Positions 6,950 through 12,837 of a stretch of 12,837 nucleotides of DNA are shown here, piece by piece. The position numbers and the translations under genes were made by a program. The first letter of the stretch is position 1; each line of letters begins with the position of its first letter. The notes under the pieces were generated by a model. The model was not told the DNA's origin. It saw only the letters and a program-made list of their open reading frames with translations, and made no database searches. This stretch comes from Humisphaera sp. (lineage in GTDB: Bacteria > Planctomycetota > Phycisphaerae > Tepidisphaerales > Tepidisphaeraceae), in NCBI GenBank assembly GCA_025351525.1, contig JANXVV010000460.1, forward strand, positions 1 through 12,837, given 5' to 3'.

Positions 6950-7783
6950 TCAGGCCGCTTCCATCGCCCGGTCTCGAACCGTTTCCGGGTCGATCACCCC
7001 GCCGCTGACCAGCATTCGCATCGCCTGCTCGACGGTTAAGGGGAGTTCGACCACCGATTCCCGCGGCACCACCAGCACATAGCCGCTGAACGCCGTGGGG
7101 CTGGAAGGAACGAACACGGTAATCATGTCGGCGCCCAGTGATTCATTCAATGGCCGCAGCCCGGAACCGGTCACCAGACCGATGGACCAGATTCCCTTCG
7201 CATGGGGCTCGACCGCCACCACCCGGGCGCTGGCGAACTGACTGCCCTTCTCCGCGAGCAGAAAATCGGTCACCTGTTTGACCGCCGGGTAGATCGCCCG
7301 GATCAACGGCACCCGCAGCACCGCCCGCTCGGCCAATCGCCAGGCGGTTCGACCGATCAGGTTGCCCGCCAGTAACCCGACAAGATAGACCACCAGCACC
7401 GCCAGCGCCACGCCCGTTACCTGCACATACCACGCGATCTCGGTGGAACCGACCGCCAGTTCAGGTCGATGGGTGACCCAGTTCGGCGCGTTGCTCAATC
7501 GTGCGGTGGTCGCCGCCAGCCGCCGCAAGCCGATGATGATATAGAAGCCGAGCGAACCCCAGAGGAACTCCCAAACTTTGAGAAGCAACCAGAGGGTGAT
7601 GAGGGTGGGCATGAGCGCCGCAAGCCCGCGCAGAAAAAATCGGCGGAAGTCCTGGGAGAAATTGTCGTGGGAAAAGTCGGGAGGCGAATACACCGCGCGA
7701 ATACTCGCGGCCATCTTGCCCTGCCCCGCCCCGTTCAAAGCCGCGCCTGGGTTACCAGGCGGATTGGAATCGCTCACATTCAC
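6950..7783 (-). CDS. DUF502 family membrane protein
   Basis: A 277-residue integral membrane protein of the DUF502 family; its biochemical role is unknown. An N-terminal tail of about 45 residues, rich in Gly, Asn, Pro and Ser, precedes the first membrane segment (about 51-75, RGLAALMPTLITLWLLL). The second is at about 118-142 (VALAVLVVYLVGLLAGNLIG). The conserved family blocks follow: RVPLIRAIYPAVKQVTDF (158-174) and VFVPSSPTAFSGYVLVVPRE (223-242), then the VEQAMRMLVSGGV segment. The start is GTG at 7781-7783, with GAGG 5 bases upstream. No ATG, GTG or TTG occurs in frame between it and the predicted transcription start. M24 (7714) is a possible later start. It is separated from the upstream cytochrome gene by a terminator, so it is probably transcribed independently. 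Confidence 0.88.
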   Translation of the reverse strand: MNVSDSNPPGNPGAALNGAGQGKMAASIRAVYSPPDFSHDNFSQDFRRFFLRGLAALMPTLITLWLLLKVWEFLWGSLGFYIIIGLRRLAATTARLSNAPNWVTHRPELAVGSTEIAWYVQVTGVALAVLVVYLVGLLAGNLIGRTAWRLAERAVLRVPLIRAIYPAVKQVTDFLLAEKGSQFASARVVAVEPHAKGIWSIGLVTGSGLRPLNESLGADMITVFVPSSPTAFSGYVLVVPRESVVELPLTVEQAMRMLVSGGVIDPETVRDRAMEAA

Positions 7784-7881
7784 CAGAACCTCAATCGCTT
7801 CCGGATCGACGATCGATCCTGAAAGCCCAAGCCGCTTCGCTATCGTGGTTGGTTCTCGGCAAGGGCTTTCTGCAGCGGCGG

Positions 7882-7910
7882 AAATTACACGCCATCGCCC
7901 GAAAGTGCAA
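7882..7910 (-). promoter_or_regulatory. Sigma70-type promoter for the DUF502 gene
   Basis: On the minus strand, TTGCAC (7905-7910) and TAATTT (7882-7887) are separated by exactly 17 bases. The predicted start is near 7875, giving a leader of about 90 bases to the GTG at 7783. The promoter lies downstream of the cytochrome terminator. The leader also holds a 7-bp dyad, GGATCGA-N3-TCGATCC (7803-7819), just upstream of the ribosome binding region. Confidence 0.55.
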
Positions 7911-7925
7911 CCGAGTCACGCCTGT

Positions 7926-7950
7926 AAAAAAACCCCGGGCATGCCCGGGG
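7926..7950 (-). terminator. Rho-independent terminator of the cytochrome gene
   Basis: On the minus strand the perfect palindrome CCCCGGGCATGCCCGGGG (7933-7950) is followed by seven T (7926-7932). It folds as a 7-bp G/C stem with a CATG tetraloop. It starts 35 bases past the cytochrome gene stop. Confidence 0.9.
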
Positions 7951-7985
7951 CTATGTAGGGGGAGGAGAGGTTCTTTACCGCAAGA

Positions 7986-10637
7986 TCATTTTGCGAAAGC
8001 CGGATGATCCTGTCTGCCGGCGGACTCCACATACGCCATCAGATCCAAAATCTCATTTTTCGTGAACGTATTGACCAGTCCCTCCGGCATCGGTGATAGA
8101 TTCGACAACGCGCGGGATTTCAGATCGGCCTTCTTTACCGTCACCTTTTCCGGCGCGAGGGGATTCGGTTGCAGAACGATCTTGTCGTCACTCTCCTCCA
8201 TCACCCGACCTTCAAACACATCGCCATTCTTCAAACGCAGCGTTGTGTTTTTGTACTGGTCCGAGATGACCTTTGAGGGTTCGATGATCGATTCGAGAAT
8301 ATCATGCCGTTTAAATCGGCTGGCGACGGCGGTCATGTCCGGCCCGGCCGCTCCGCCTTCGTTGCCGAAGCGGTGACACGCCAGACACTGCGCTGCTTCG
8401 AACATCGCCTTGCCGTGCTGGAAATTGCGGCCTTTGCTCACCTGATCCATCGCCGGTTCCAGGTCGGCCATCTTCCATTCCTTCACCACCGCTCGCGGTT
8501 TAGCCGGCTTCTTCACCGGCTTGGGCCCCGGCGGCGCATAAGCCCCCAACACGCTCGCCAGCGATTTCTGCTCCTCCGCATTCAGCGTCGCCTTCGCATC
8601 CCCGTGAAAGTTCCCCAGAAACCGCGGGAAACTCGAACCATCCGCATACGCCCGCCCCGCATCATCAAACCACTGCGTCACGAAAGCCGGATGCTGAATG
8701 TTCGAGCGGTCCTTCGTCCACCAACTGAAATACTCGCGGCGAAGCGCTTCGGTCCAACCGGTTTTGATCGTCCGTAAGTGCATCACATACTCAATCTGCT
8801 CTTCCTGCGTTTTTGCGGCGGCCAACCGCTTCACCGTTTTGGCGACCGCATCCGGCGCATCCAGCGCGAGCAAAATCTGAAACAATTCGCGATTGAGATG
8901 TTCACTTTTCGCCGGGAATATCGGGTCGAGCTCGGCGATGATCGGCTTTGCCAGTTCCGCCGACGGTTTGCCCTGACGGCTGATGCTCACCTCAATCACC
9001 CTCAGTTTTTCAAGCTGCTGCGTCTCATCCAACGAAGCCATCGGAAATTTCGCCAGGCTGTTCAGAACATCCGCCTGCGCTTCGGACCCACCCAGTCGCG
9101 CCAATGCGAGCAACCCGGTCAATGCCGCTTCCGGATTCCGCTCGGTCACCGCGCGCGATCGCCATTGATCGACCGGTTGAGTCTCGATGGCGATTCTTGC
9201 CGCGTAGCGAATGAACCGATCCGCGTGGCCCAACTGCGGCCATGCCGCATCGACCGCCTTCGCATTCGGCTTGCCTTGGAATGTCTCCAACTGATGCCGC
9301 AACGCACGAGCTTCACTGCCGGCGGCATCATGCAGATCGACAGCCGCCGTTGACTCGCTTCCTTCATAACTCACCCGATACAGAATCGCCTGCGTGTTGC
9401 GACCGCCGACCGTGAAGTACATCGCCCCGTCTTCACCGATCAGCACATCCGTCAGATTCAACGGCGTTTTACCGGCGATCTCGTGCAGGGATTTCGGGGC
9501 CAGAAAGTTTTCCCAGGTCGCCTTGTAACTCGACCCGTTCGGCTCCATATGCGCGGCGATCAATCGACCGTAGGTCCAGTCCAAAATATAAAACGCCTTC
9601 TGATACTTCGCCGGGAACTTCGCCCCGCTGCCGAACACCACACCGGTCGGGCAACCGAGCCCGATGTTGACCGTCGCGGGCAGGCTGTCGAAATAATATT
9701 CCGGCCATTTTCCCGCCCCTTCGCGGAAACCGGTATCCCCACCGCTGATCGCATGGAACACCCGAATCGGTCGATACCACGGCGTGCCCCAGTCCCATTC
9801 CATGTCGCTGTCGAACCCGAACAATTCACCATCCGAATTAAACGCGATGTCATATGTGTTTCGCTGACCGCTGGCGAACAGCTCGAGGTTCTGCCCGTTT
9901 TCATCCAGTCGAACGACATACCCGCCCGGCGGCTTCTTGCCGGCACCAAAACCGTTGCCGTCTTCCGCGCGGGGCAACACCAGATCATCCTGATAATTCC
10001 GGTGCGGCGAAGTCGCCAGGCGATCCTCCGGCACCCCCGTGAAATTTCCGCAGACGATATACAACTTTTTATCCGGCCCGAGCACGATCGCGTGCGCACC
10101 GTGTTCTCCGGCACCATGTTCCCATTCGCGCAGAAATTCGACGCTGTCGTAATTGTCATCGTTCTTCGTCGATCGCAAGCGGAACAATCCGAACACGCCG
10201 GTCCCCTCTTTATTCTTCCCGAATCCGTTGACGTAAAGACTGTCGAACGCAAACAACATTCCCATCGTCTCGCTGACCGGCAGCTTCATGTCTTCCTGCT
10301 GCGCTACCTGTCCATCTTTAATCGTGACCCGCGTCACCGCCTGCCCGCGCTGCCCACCCAGCAGCAAACGGCCCTTCGGATCTTTGGCCATCGAAATCCA
10401 CGAGCCATTGATTTTCGGGTCGGCTTTCAAAAGCATTTCAACCTTGAATCCCGGCAACGTCTGCAACTGATCGGCTTCCGATTCCGCAGCCTTCACCTTT
10501 TTAGCAGGGGCATGCGCGCCACCCGGATCGATCGCCATCACAACGGGCGCCGCCATCAAGACCGCTCCCATCCAAAGGCAGGAAAACCCACGAATCCAAC
10601 GGCTGTCAAAACATTCCCGGCGTTTCAGAATTGGCAT
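7986..10637 (-). CDS. Secreted dehydrogenase-type beta-propeller protein with C-terminal haem c domain
   Basis: An 883-residue exported protein of the PVC-type membrane-bound dehydrogenase/haem-binding family; the substrate is unknown. Residues 1-35 form a signal peptide (MPILKRRECF, hydrophobic GFSCLWMGAVLMAAPVVMA, cleavage expected after VVMA). About 53-428 is a propeller domain like the sugar-dehydrogenase/NHL class (repeated DGxLF, DGAMYF turns). About 438-698 is helical and HEAT-like. A Pro/Lys linker (702-716) leads to the cytochrome c domain at 740-878, with haem motif CLACH at 751-755 and likely axial Met at about 850 (LSPMPEGL). The frame is open 62 codons further to 10823, but the signal peptide and AAGGA 8 bases upstream fix the start at 10637. 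It would pass electrons to a periplasmic acceptor. A terminator follows. It diverges from lexA. Confidence 0.9.
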   Translation of the reverse strand: MPILKRRECFDSRWIRGFSCLWMGAVLMAAPVVMAIDPGGAHAPAKKVKAAESEADQLQTLPGFKVEMLLKADPKINGSWISMAKDPKGRLLLGGQRGQAVTRVTIKDGQVAQQEDMKLPVSETMGMLFAFDSLYVNGFGKNKEGTGVFGLFRLRSTKNDDNYDSVEFLREWEHGAGEHGAHAIVLGPDKKLYIVCGNFTGVPEDRLATSPHRNYQDDLVLPRAEDGNGFGAGKKPPGGYVVRLDENGQNLELFASGQRNTYDIAFNSDGELFGFDSDMEWDWGTPWYRPIRVFHAISGGDTGFREGAGKWPEYYFDSLPATVNIGLGCPTGVVFGSGAKFPAKYQKAFYILDWTYGRLIAAHMEPNGSSYKATWENFLAPKSLHEIAGKTPLNLTDVLIGEDGAMYFTVGGRNTQAILYRVSYEGSESTAAVDLHDAAGSEARALRHQLETFQGKPNAKAVDAAWPQLGHADRFIRYAARIAIETQPVDQWRSRAVTERNPEAALTGLLALARLGGSEAQADVLNSLAKFPMASLDETQQLEKLRVIEVSISRQGKPSAELAKPIIAELDPIFPAKSEHLNRELFQILLALDAPDAVAKTVKRLAAAKTQEEQIEYVMHLRTIKTGWTEALRREYFSWWTKDRSNIQHPAFVTQWFDDAGRAYADGSSFPRFLGNFHGDAKATLNAEEQKSLASVLGAYAPPGPKPVKKPAKPRAVVKEWKMADLEPAMDQVSKGRNFQHGKAMFEAAQCLACHRFGNEGGAAGPDMTAVASRFKRHDILESIIEPSKVISDQYKNTTLRLKNGDVFEGRVMEESDDKIVLQPNPLAPEKVTVKKADLKSRALSNLSPMPEGLVNTFTKNEILDLMAYVESAGRQDHPAFAK

Positions 10638-10645
10638 AAGTAAAG

Positions 10646-10650
10646 TCCTT
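10646..10650 (-). promoter_or_regulatory. Shine-Dalgarno of the cytochrome gene (decides start)
   Basis: AAGGA on the minus strand lies 8 bases upstream of the ATG at 10637, directly before the signal-peptide methionine. This supports that start over the upstream ATG at 10823, whose extension is Cys-rich and lacks a signal sequence. Confidence 0.6.
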
Positions 10651-10830
10651 GCGTTTCGGATCCATTCAAAAATTCGCGAAGTAAAGAGAGTAGCCTTTAA
10701 TCCGCCCGGCGTTGAAAGTTTTTTCGACCGCAATATACAACACGAGTCGCACGGGCATTTCGACTCCAATCCTTCTCGACCACAACTATTCGCCGTTGAT
10801 TTAACAGCTTCAAAGATTTGCATTTTTCGC

Positions 10831-10859
10831 TTGACCTCCCCCGCCCGTTAGGGTAATGT
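10831..10859 (+). promoter_or_regulatory. Sigma70-type promoter of lexA
   Basis: TTGACC (10831-10836) and TAATGT (10854-10859) are separated by exactly 17 bases. The expected start is about 10866, giving a 60-base leader. The remaining part of the divergent gap, 10638-10830, shows no comparably good promoter for the cytochrome gene. Confidence 0.75.
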
Positions 10860-10870
10860 TTCCACGAACA
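10857..10870 (+). promoter_or_regulatory. Putative LexA operator (SOS box) overlapping the lexA -10
   Basis: TGTTTCCACGAACA is an inverted repeat, TGTTT-N4-GAACA, with one mismatch from perfect symmetry. It overlaps the -10 hexamer and the predicted start, the expected place for LexA autorepression. From memory, the Verrucomicrobia LexA motif is TGTTC-N4-GAACA, which differs at one position. Binding is inferred. Confidence 0.6.
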
Positions 10871-10913
10871 ATCTCCGAACCTCCGATGACAGCATTTTCG
10901 GTTCGATTTTCCC

Positions 10914-10920
10914 GAAGGAG
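10914..10920 (+). promoter_or_regulatory. Shine-Dalgarno of lexA
   Basis: GAAGGAG lies 6 bases before the ATG at 10927. It is the strongest plus-strand ribosome binding site in the window and confirms the start. Confidence 0.8.
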
Positions 10921-10926
10921 TTCGCT

Positions 10927-11541
10927 ATGAATCTCACGCCTCGTCAATTGGATGTAATCGTCGCCATTCGCAACTATCGCCATCTGCATGGCATCGCCCC
11001 CACGATGCAGGAATTGGCGGATCAACTTGGCACGAGCAAGGTGACCATCTTCGAGCACGTCGGCGCGCTCGAAAAGAAGCGGGTGCTTCGTCGCGATAAA
11101 CACAAGGCGCGCTCGCTGGAAATTGTTGGCGAGGGCCGGTTGCCCGATGAAGACCGCGCGACCAAACTGCCGTTGCTGGGAAATATCGCGGCCGGTTCAC
11201 CTATCGAAGCAGTCGAAAATCGCGAAGAAATCGATCTGGAAACCCTGTTCCATTCCACCAAAGGCGTTTACGTTCTGCGCGTGCGCGGTGAGTCGATGAT
11301 CGAAGACCATCTCTGTGATGGAGACTATGTGGTCATCGAACGTCGTGAGACCGCCCGCAATGGCGAACAGGTCGTCGCCCTGCTCGACAGCGGCGAAGCG
11401 ACTTTAAAGCGATTTTATAAAGAGGGCAGCAAGATTCGCCTACAGCCCGCCAACAGCACGATGGAGCCTCGGATCGTCAACGCCAATGAATGTCGGATCC
11501 AGGGAGTGGTGATTGGGGTGTTGAGGACGTATCACGCGTAG
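10927..11541 (+). CDS. lexA: LexA repressor, SOS response regulator and self-cleaving peptidase
   Basis: A 204-residue LexA. In the family, RecA filaments trigger self-cleavage, releasing DNA-damage genes. The N-terminal winged helix is at about 1-66 (MNLTPRQLDVIVAIRNY, APTMQELADQLGTSKVTIFEHV, LEKKRVLRRDKHKARSLEI). The recognition region SKVTIFEHVGAL differs from E. coli LexA (SPNAAEEHLKAL), consistent with a non-CTGT operator. The linker leads to the cleavage site A89-G90 (LGNIAAGSP). The Ser-Lys catalytic pair is S123 (RGESMIED) and K161 (EATLKRFYK). All elements for autocleavage are present. The promoter, operator-like dyad and strong Shine-Dalgarno upstream indicate autoregulation. It stands alone on the plus strand, divergent from the cytochrome gene; no imuA/imuB/dnaE2 cassette follows. 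Confidence 0.96.
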   Translation: MNLTPRQLDVIVAIRNYRHLHGIAPTMQELADQLGTSKVTIFEHVGALEKKRVLRRDKHKARSLEIVGEGRLPDEDRATKLPLLGNIAAGSPIEAVENREEIDLETLFHSTKGVYVLRVRGESMIEDHLCDGDYVVIERRETARNGEQVVALLDSGEATLKRFYKEGSKIRLQPANSTMEPRIVNANECRIQGVVIGVLRTYHA

Positions 11542-11543
11542 GA

Positions 11544-11822
11544 AAATCAGAAATCAGAAAAAAATCTGAAGGAAGAAAAGCGGAAATTAAAAGCGGCTGC
11601 TATTCTTCCATGAAGCTATCAAAAGTGAAATCTTGTGAGAACGCCCATGGAACTTGTTCCATGGGAATTTGCCGTTGTGTACCGCACTGCTTTGGTATTT
11701 TCCGCGACACATTGCTTCGTTCGTTGACACAATTGACATGGCAAGTCGCCTCTTGGACCCATTTCAATCTTTGATTTTTCCCCTTTCGATTTTTTTCCGA
11801 TTTCGTATTTCTGATTTGCATC
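11544..11822. repeat. AAATCAGAAAT-type inverted repeat pair around a short hairpin
   Basis: The left arm (about 11544-11596, starting AAATCAGAAATCAG) and the reverse complement of the right arm (about 11765-11822, AAATCAGAAATACGAAATCGG) are alike, with small insertions. They are rich in GAAA/AATC words. The 170 bases between them contain a perfect 9-bp hairpin, CCCATGGAA-CTTG-TTCCATGGG (11644-11665). The arm words match an intergenic repeat type seen in related genomes (from memory). The 69-94 residue ORFs across this stretch (for example 11600-11836) read the repeat and show no family signature. Confidence 0.6.
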
Positions 11823-11854
11823 CTCCCTCCGTCCACCGCCCAAAGTGTCCAACC

Positions 11855-11863
11855 TGTGGATAA
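11855..11863 (-). promoter_or_regulatory. Single DnaA-box-like 9-mer
   Basis: TGTGGATAA on the plus strand is TTATCCACA on the minus strand, a perfect match to the bacterial DnaA box. It is alone: no second perfect box was seen in this gap, so it is not evidence for an origin. A regulatory or titration site, or chance, are all possible. Confidence 0.35.
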
Positions 11864-11986
11864 GCTGTTCCCACCTGAACGCGCACTAGAATAAGTTAAA
11901 AATTCCCGCTACCGTCTAAACCTTGTCTTTATCGTTTCTTAGAAGAATCCGCATCAGCCGATCCACCACATTTAGCGGAGAAAGCG

Positions 11987-12014
11987 TTGACGAACACCAG
12001 ATATGGTGTATAAC
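11987..12014 (+). promoter_or_regulatory. Sigma70-type promoter upstream of dcd, with dyad in the spacer
   Basis: TTGACG (11987-11992) and TATAAC (12009-12014) are separated by 16 bases. The predicted start, about 12021, falls at the base of the first RNA stem. The spacer holds the perfect 6-bp dyad ACACCA-GATA-TGGTGT (11994-12009), placed where a repressor or a spacer-twisting activator would act. The transcript would carry a leader of about 225 bases before the dcd ATG, or be a separate small RNA. Confidence 0.65.
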
Positions 12015-12016
12015 TC

Positions 12017-12225
12017 GATTTGCAGCCTGAACCGATGAAGTCTCCCCCAACGGGGCATCGATAGGCTGCTCAAATCAGGTTTACGGCACATGAGTTGTTC
12101 CTTCGTGCCGGGGATCAGATGCCATCGAATTGTCCCCGCCGTGCGGAGCAGGCGGACGCAGCATAAACCAGCGGTTGACGCTCTTCGACGTGAAGCAGGA
12201 GGCTTCCCCGAATCCCCCGTCAACC
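12017..12225 (+). ncRNA. Unrecognised structured RNA, leader of dcd or small RNA
   Basis: Several nested complementary segments occur in about 210 bases. Stem 1 is GATTTGCAGCCT (12017-12028) with 12063-12076, a 12-bp stem with a 2-base bulge. It encloses CGATG/CATCG (12033-12037/12056-12060) and CCCC-AAC-GGGG (12045-12055). Next, GGTTTA (12078-12083) pairs with TAAACC (12164-12169), enclosing CGGCAC/GTGCCG (12084-12089/12105-12110) and GGGGA/TCCCC (12110-12114/12133-12137). Last, GGTTGACG (12173-12180) pairs with CGTCAACC (12218-12225), enclosing alternative hairpins CTTC/GAAG and GAAGC/GCTTC that share bases 12192-12195; the loop of the second is AGGAG. I do not recognise the conserved cores of RNase P RNA, tmRNA, SRP RNA, or the TPP, cobalamin, SAM or c-di-GMP riboswitches. 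The function is unknown. Confidence 0.45.
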
Positions 12226-12246
12226 CCAGGCCGAGAATGCGCACGC

Positions 12247-12807
12247 ATGGCAATTCTGTGTGACTCCCAAATTCGCGAACTCATCGGCATCGAACCATTC
12301 GAGCAAAACGTCAAGCGGCCCGGCAAGGTCAGCTACGGCGTCTCCAGCTACGGTTACGATATTCGCGTCGGCAGCATCTTTAAAATCTTCACCAACGTCA
12401 ATTCGGAGATCATCGATCCAAAACGGTTCTCGGAACACTCGTTCGTGACCGTCGACACGGCTGTCACCGGCAAGGATCACGTGCTGATCCCGCCCAACTC
12501 CTTCGCGCTCTGCGAAACGGTCGAATACGTCTCCATCCCCCGCGAGGTATTGGCAATCTGCGTCGGCAAAAGCACCTACGCCCGTTGCGGGATCATCGTC
12601 AACGTGACGCCGATCGAGCCCGAATGGCGCGGTAAGATCACGCTTGAAATCAGCAACACGACCCCCCTGCCGGCCAAGATCTACGCTAATGAGGGGATCG
12701 CCCAGTTGCTGTTTTTCAAGGGGGACCGCACCTGTACCGTCAGTTACGCAGACAAGAACGGCAAATACCAGGATCAACCGGGACTGACGCTGCCTAAAGT
12801 CGACTAA
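12247..12807 (+). CDS. dcd: dCTP deaminase
   Basis: A 186-residue dCTP deaminase, converting dCTP to dUTP plus ammonia on the route to dUMP and dTMP; a cytoplasmic homotrimer in the family. The N-terminus is MAILCDSQIRELI. The conserved blocks are SSYGYDIRVG (33-42), FKIFTNVNSEIIDPK, IPPNSFALCETVEY (81-94), the active-site loop VGKSTYARCG (106-115, with S109 and R113), VTPIEPEWRGKITLEISN with catalytic E134, and the C-terminal KYQDQPGLTLP. Lys108 replaces the Arg of E. coli GRSS, as in the VGKST subgroup. The frame is open 39 codons upstream to 12130, but that part reads the structured leader and lacks family similarity, so the start is 12247. Its Shine-Dalgarno is weak. Some relatives also hydrolyse dUTP; this cannot be judged here. 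Confidence 0.95.
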   Translation: MAILCDSQIRELIGIEPFEQNVKRPGKVSYGVSSYGYDIRVGSIFKIFTNVNSEIIDPKRFSEHSFVTVDTAVTGKDHVLIPPNSFALCETVEYVSIPREVLAICVGKSTYARCGIIVNVTPIEPEWRGKITLEISNTTPLPAKIYANEGIAQLLFFKGDRTCTVSYADKNGKYQDQPGLTLPKVD

Positions 12808-12837
12808 TTAATTTAATTCTCATTCACCTCTCGCACG

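Larger units (their letters stand above)
11542..12246. other. Gene-free gap between lexA and dcd
   Basis: This 705-base gap carries no family-recognisable reading frame. In order it holds an A-rich/T-rich inverted repeat pair (11544-11822) enclosing a CCCATGGAA hairpin, a DnaA-box-like 9-mer (11855-11863), a near-dyad TGTTC-N6-GAACG (11866-11881), a promoter (11987-12014) and a structured RNA region (12017-12225) up to the dcd start. No clear terminator for lexA was found. Confidence 0.65.

Noticed and set aside
9483..10643. A 386-codon plus-strand frame opposite the cytochrome gene
   Set aside because: It is antisense to the propeller domain, whose minus-strand translation is clearly real; no family features.
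10638..10823. 62-codon N-terminal extension of the cytochrome gene from an ATG at 10823
   Set aside because: It would bury the signal peptide, runs into the lexA promoter region and lacks family similarity; the ATG at 10637 has a Shine-Dalgarno.
10876..10905. CGAACC...GGTTCG inverted repeat in the lexA leader as a second operator
   Set aside because: The arms are only 6 bp with an 18-base gap, unlike a compact operator; likely chance or a weak hairpin.
11644..11665. Perfect CCCATGGAA hairpin as a lexA terminator
   Set aside because: The stem is good, but it is followed by AATTTGCCG and not a T-run, and it lies about 100 bases past the stop inside a repeat element.
11600..11863. Several 69-78 codon ORFs between lexA and dcd
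   Set aside because: They read the AAATCAGAAAT-type repeat and the CCCATGGAA hairpin in different frames; none has a family signature.
11855..11863. Replication origin at the DnaA box
   Set aside because: Only one perfect box was seen, with no box cluster and no dnaA or dnaN nearby.

Overview
The window looks like chromosomal DNA from a planctomycete, possibly of the Phycisphaerae branch (class-level placement is a guess). The basis is a secreted dehydrogenase-propeller protein ending in a CxxCH haem domain, a type abundant in Planctomycetes and Verrucomicrobia; a LexA with a possible operator of the TGTTC-N4-GAACA type; a short-form dCTP deaminase; and intergenic inverted repeats of kinds common in these genomes. 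GC content is moderate to high. I see no mobile element, tRNA, rRNA or CRISPR array.

Layout. Seven genes lie on the minus strand and two on the plus strand. In minus-strand order from right to left: a secreted c-type cytochrome/dehydrogenase (10637-7986) with a rho-independent terminator; a DUF502 membrane protein (7783-6950) with its own candidate promoter; then a block of short-form ribosome hibernation factor (6527-6183), a PtsN/fructose-type IIA protein (5955-5488), HPr (5369-5091), PTS enzyme I (4986-3247) and a large RNase E/G (3134-117). On the plus strand, lexA (10927-11541) diverges from the cytochrome gene, and dcd (12247-12807) follows after a 705-base gap.

How the genes may work together. 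HPr, enzyme I and IIA form a phosphorelay with no sugar permease in view. The hpf-ptsN adjacency resembles the proteobacterial rpoN-hpf-ptsN neighbourhood, so a regulatory PTS linked to translation state is plausible. RNase E, immediately downstream, may be co-transcribed. LexA (DNA damage) and Dcd (dUMP supply) both relate to DNA metabolism but appear to have separate promoters.

Non-coding content. Most gaps between genes hold a long imperfect inverted repeat, each of a different sequence family (1-59, 3138-3233, 5005-5073, 6034-6159, 6665-6804, 11544-11822). Those before rne and ptsI sit at or just upstream of the start codon. The gap before dcd has a good sigma70-type promoter whose predicted start falls at the base of a dense set of RNA stems (12017-12225). 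I do not recognise these as a known riboswitch or RNA gene; this is the best candidate for something undescribed.
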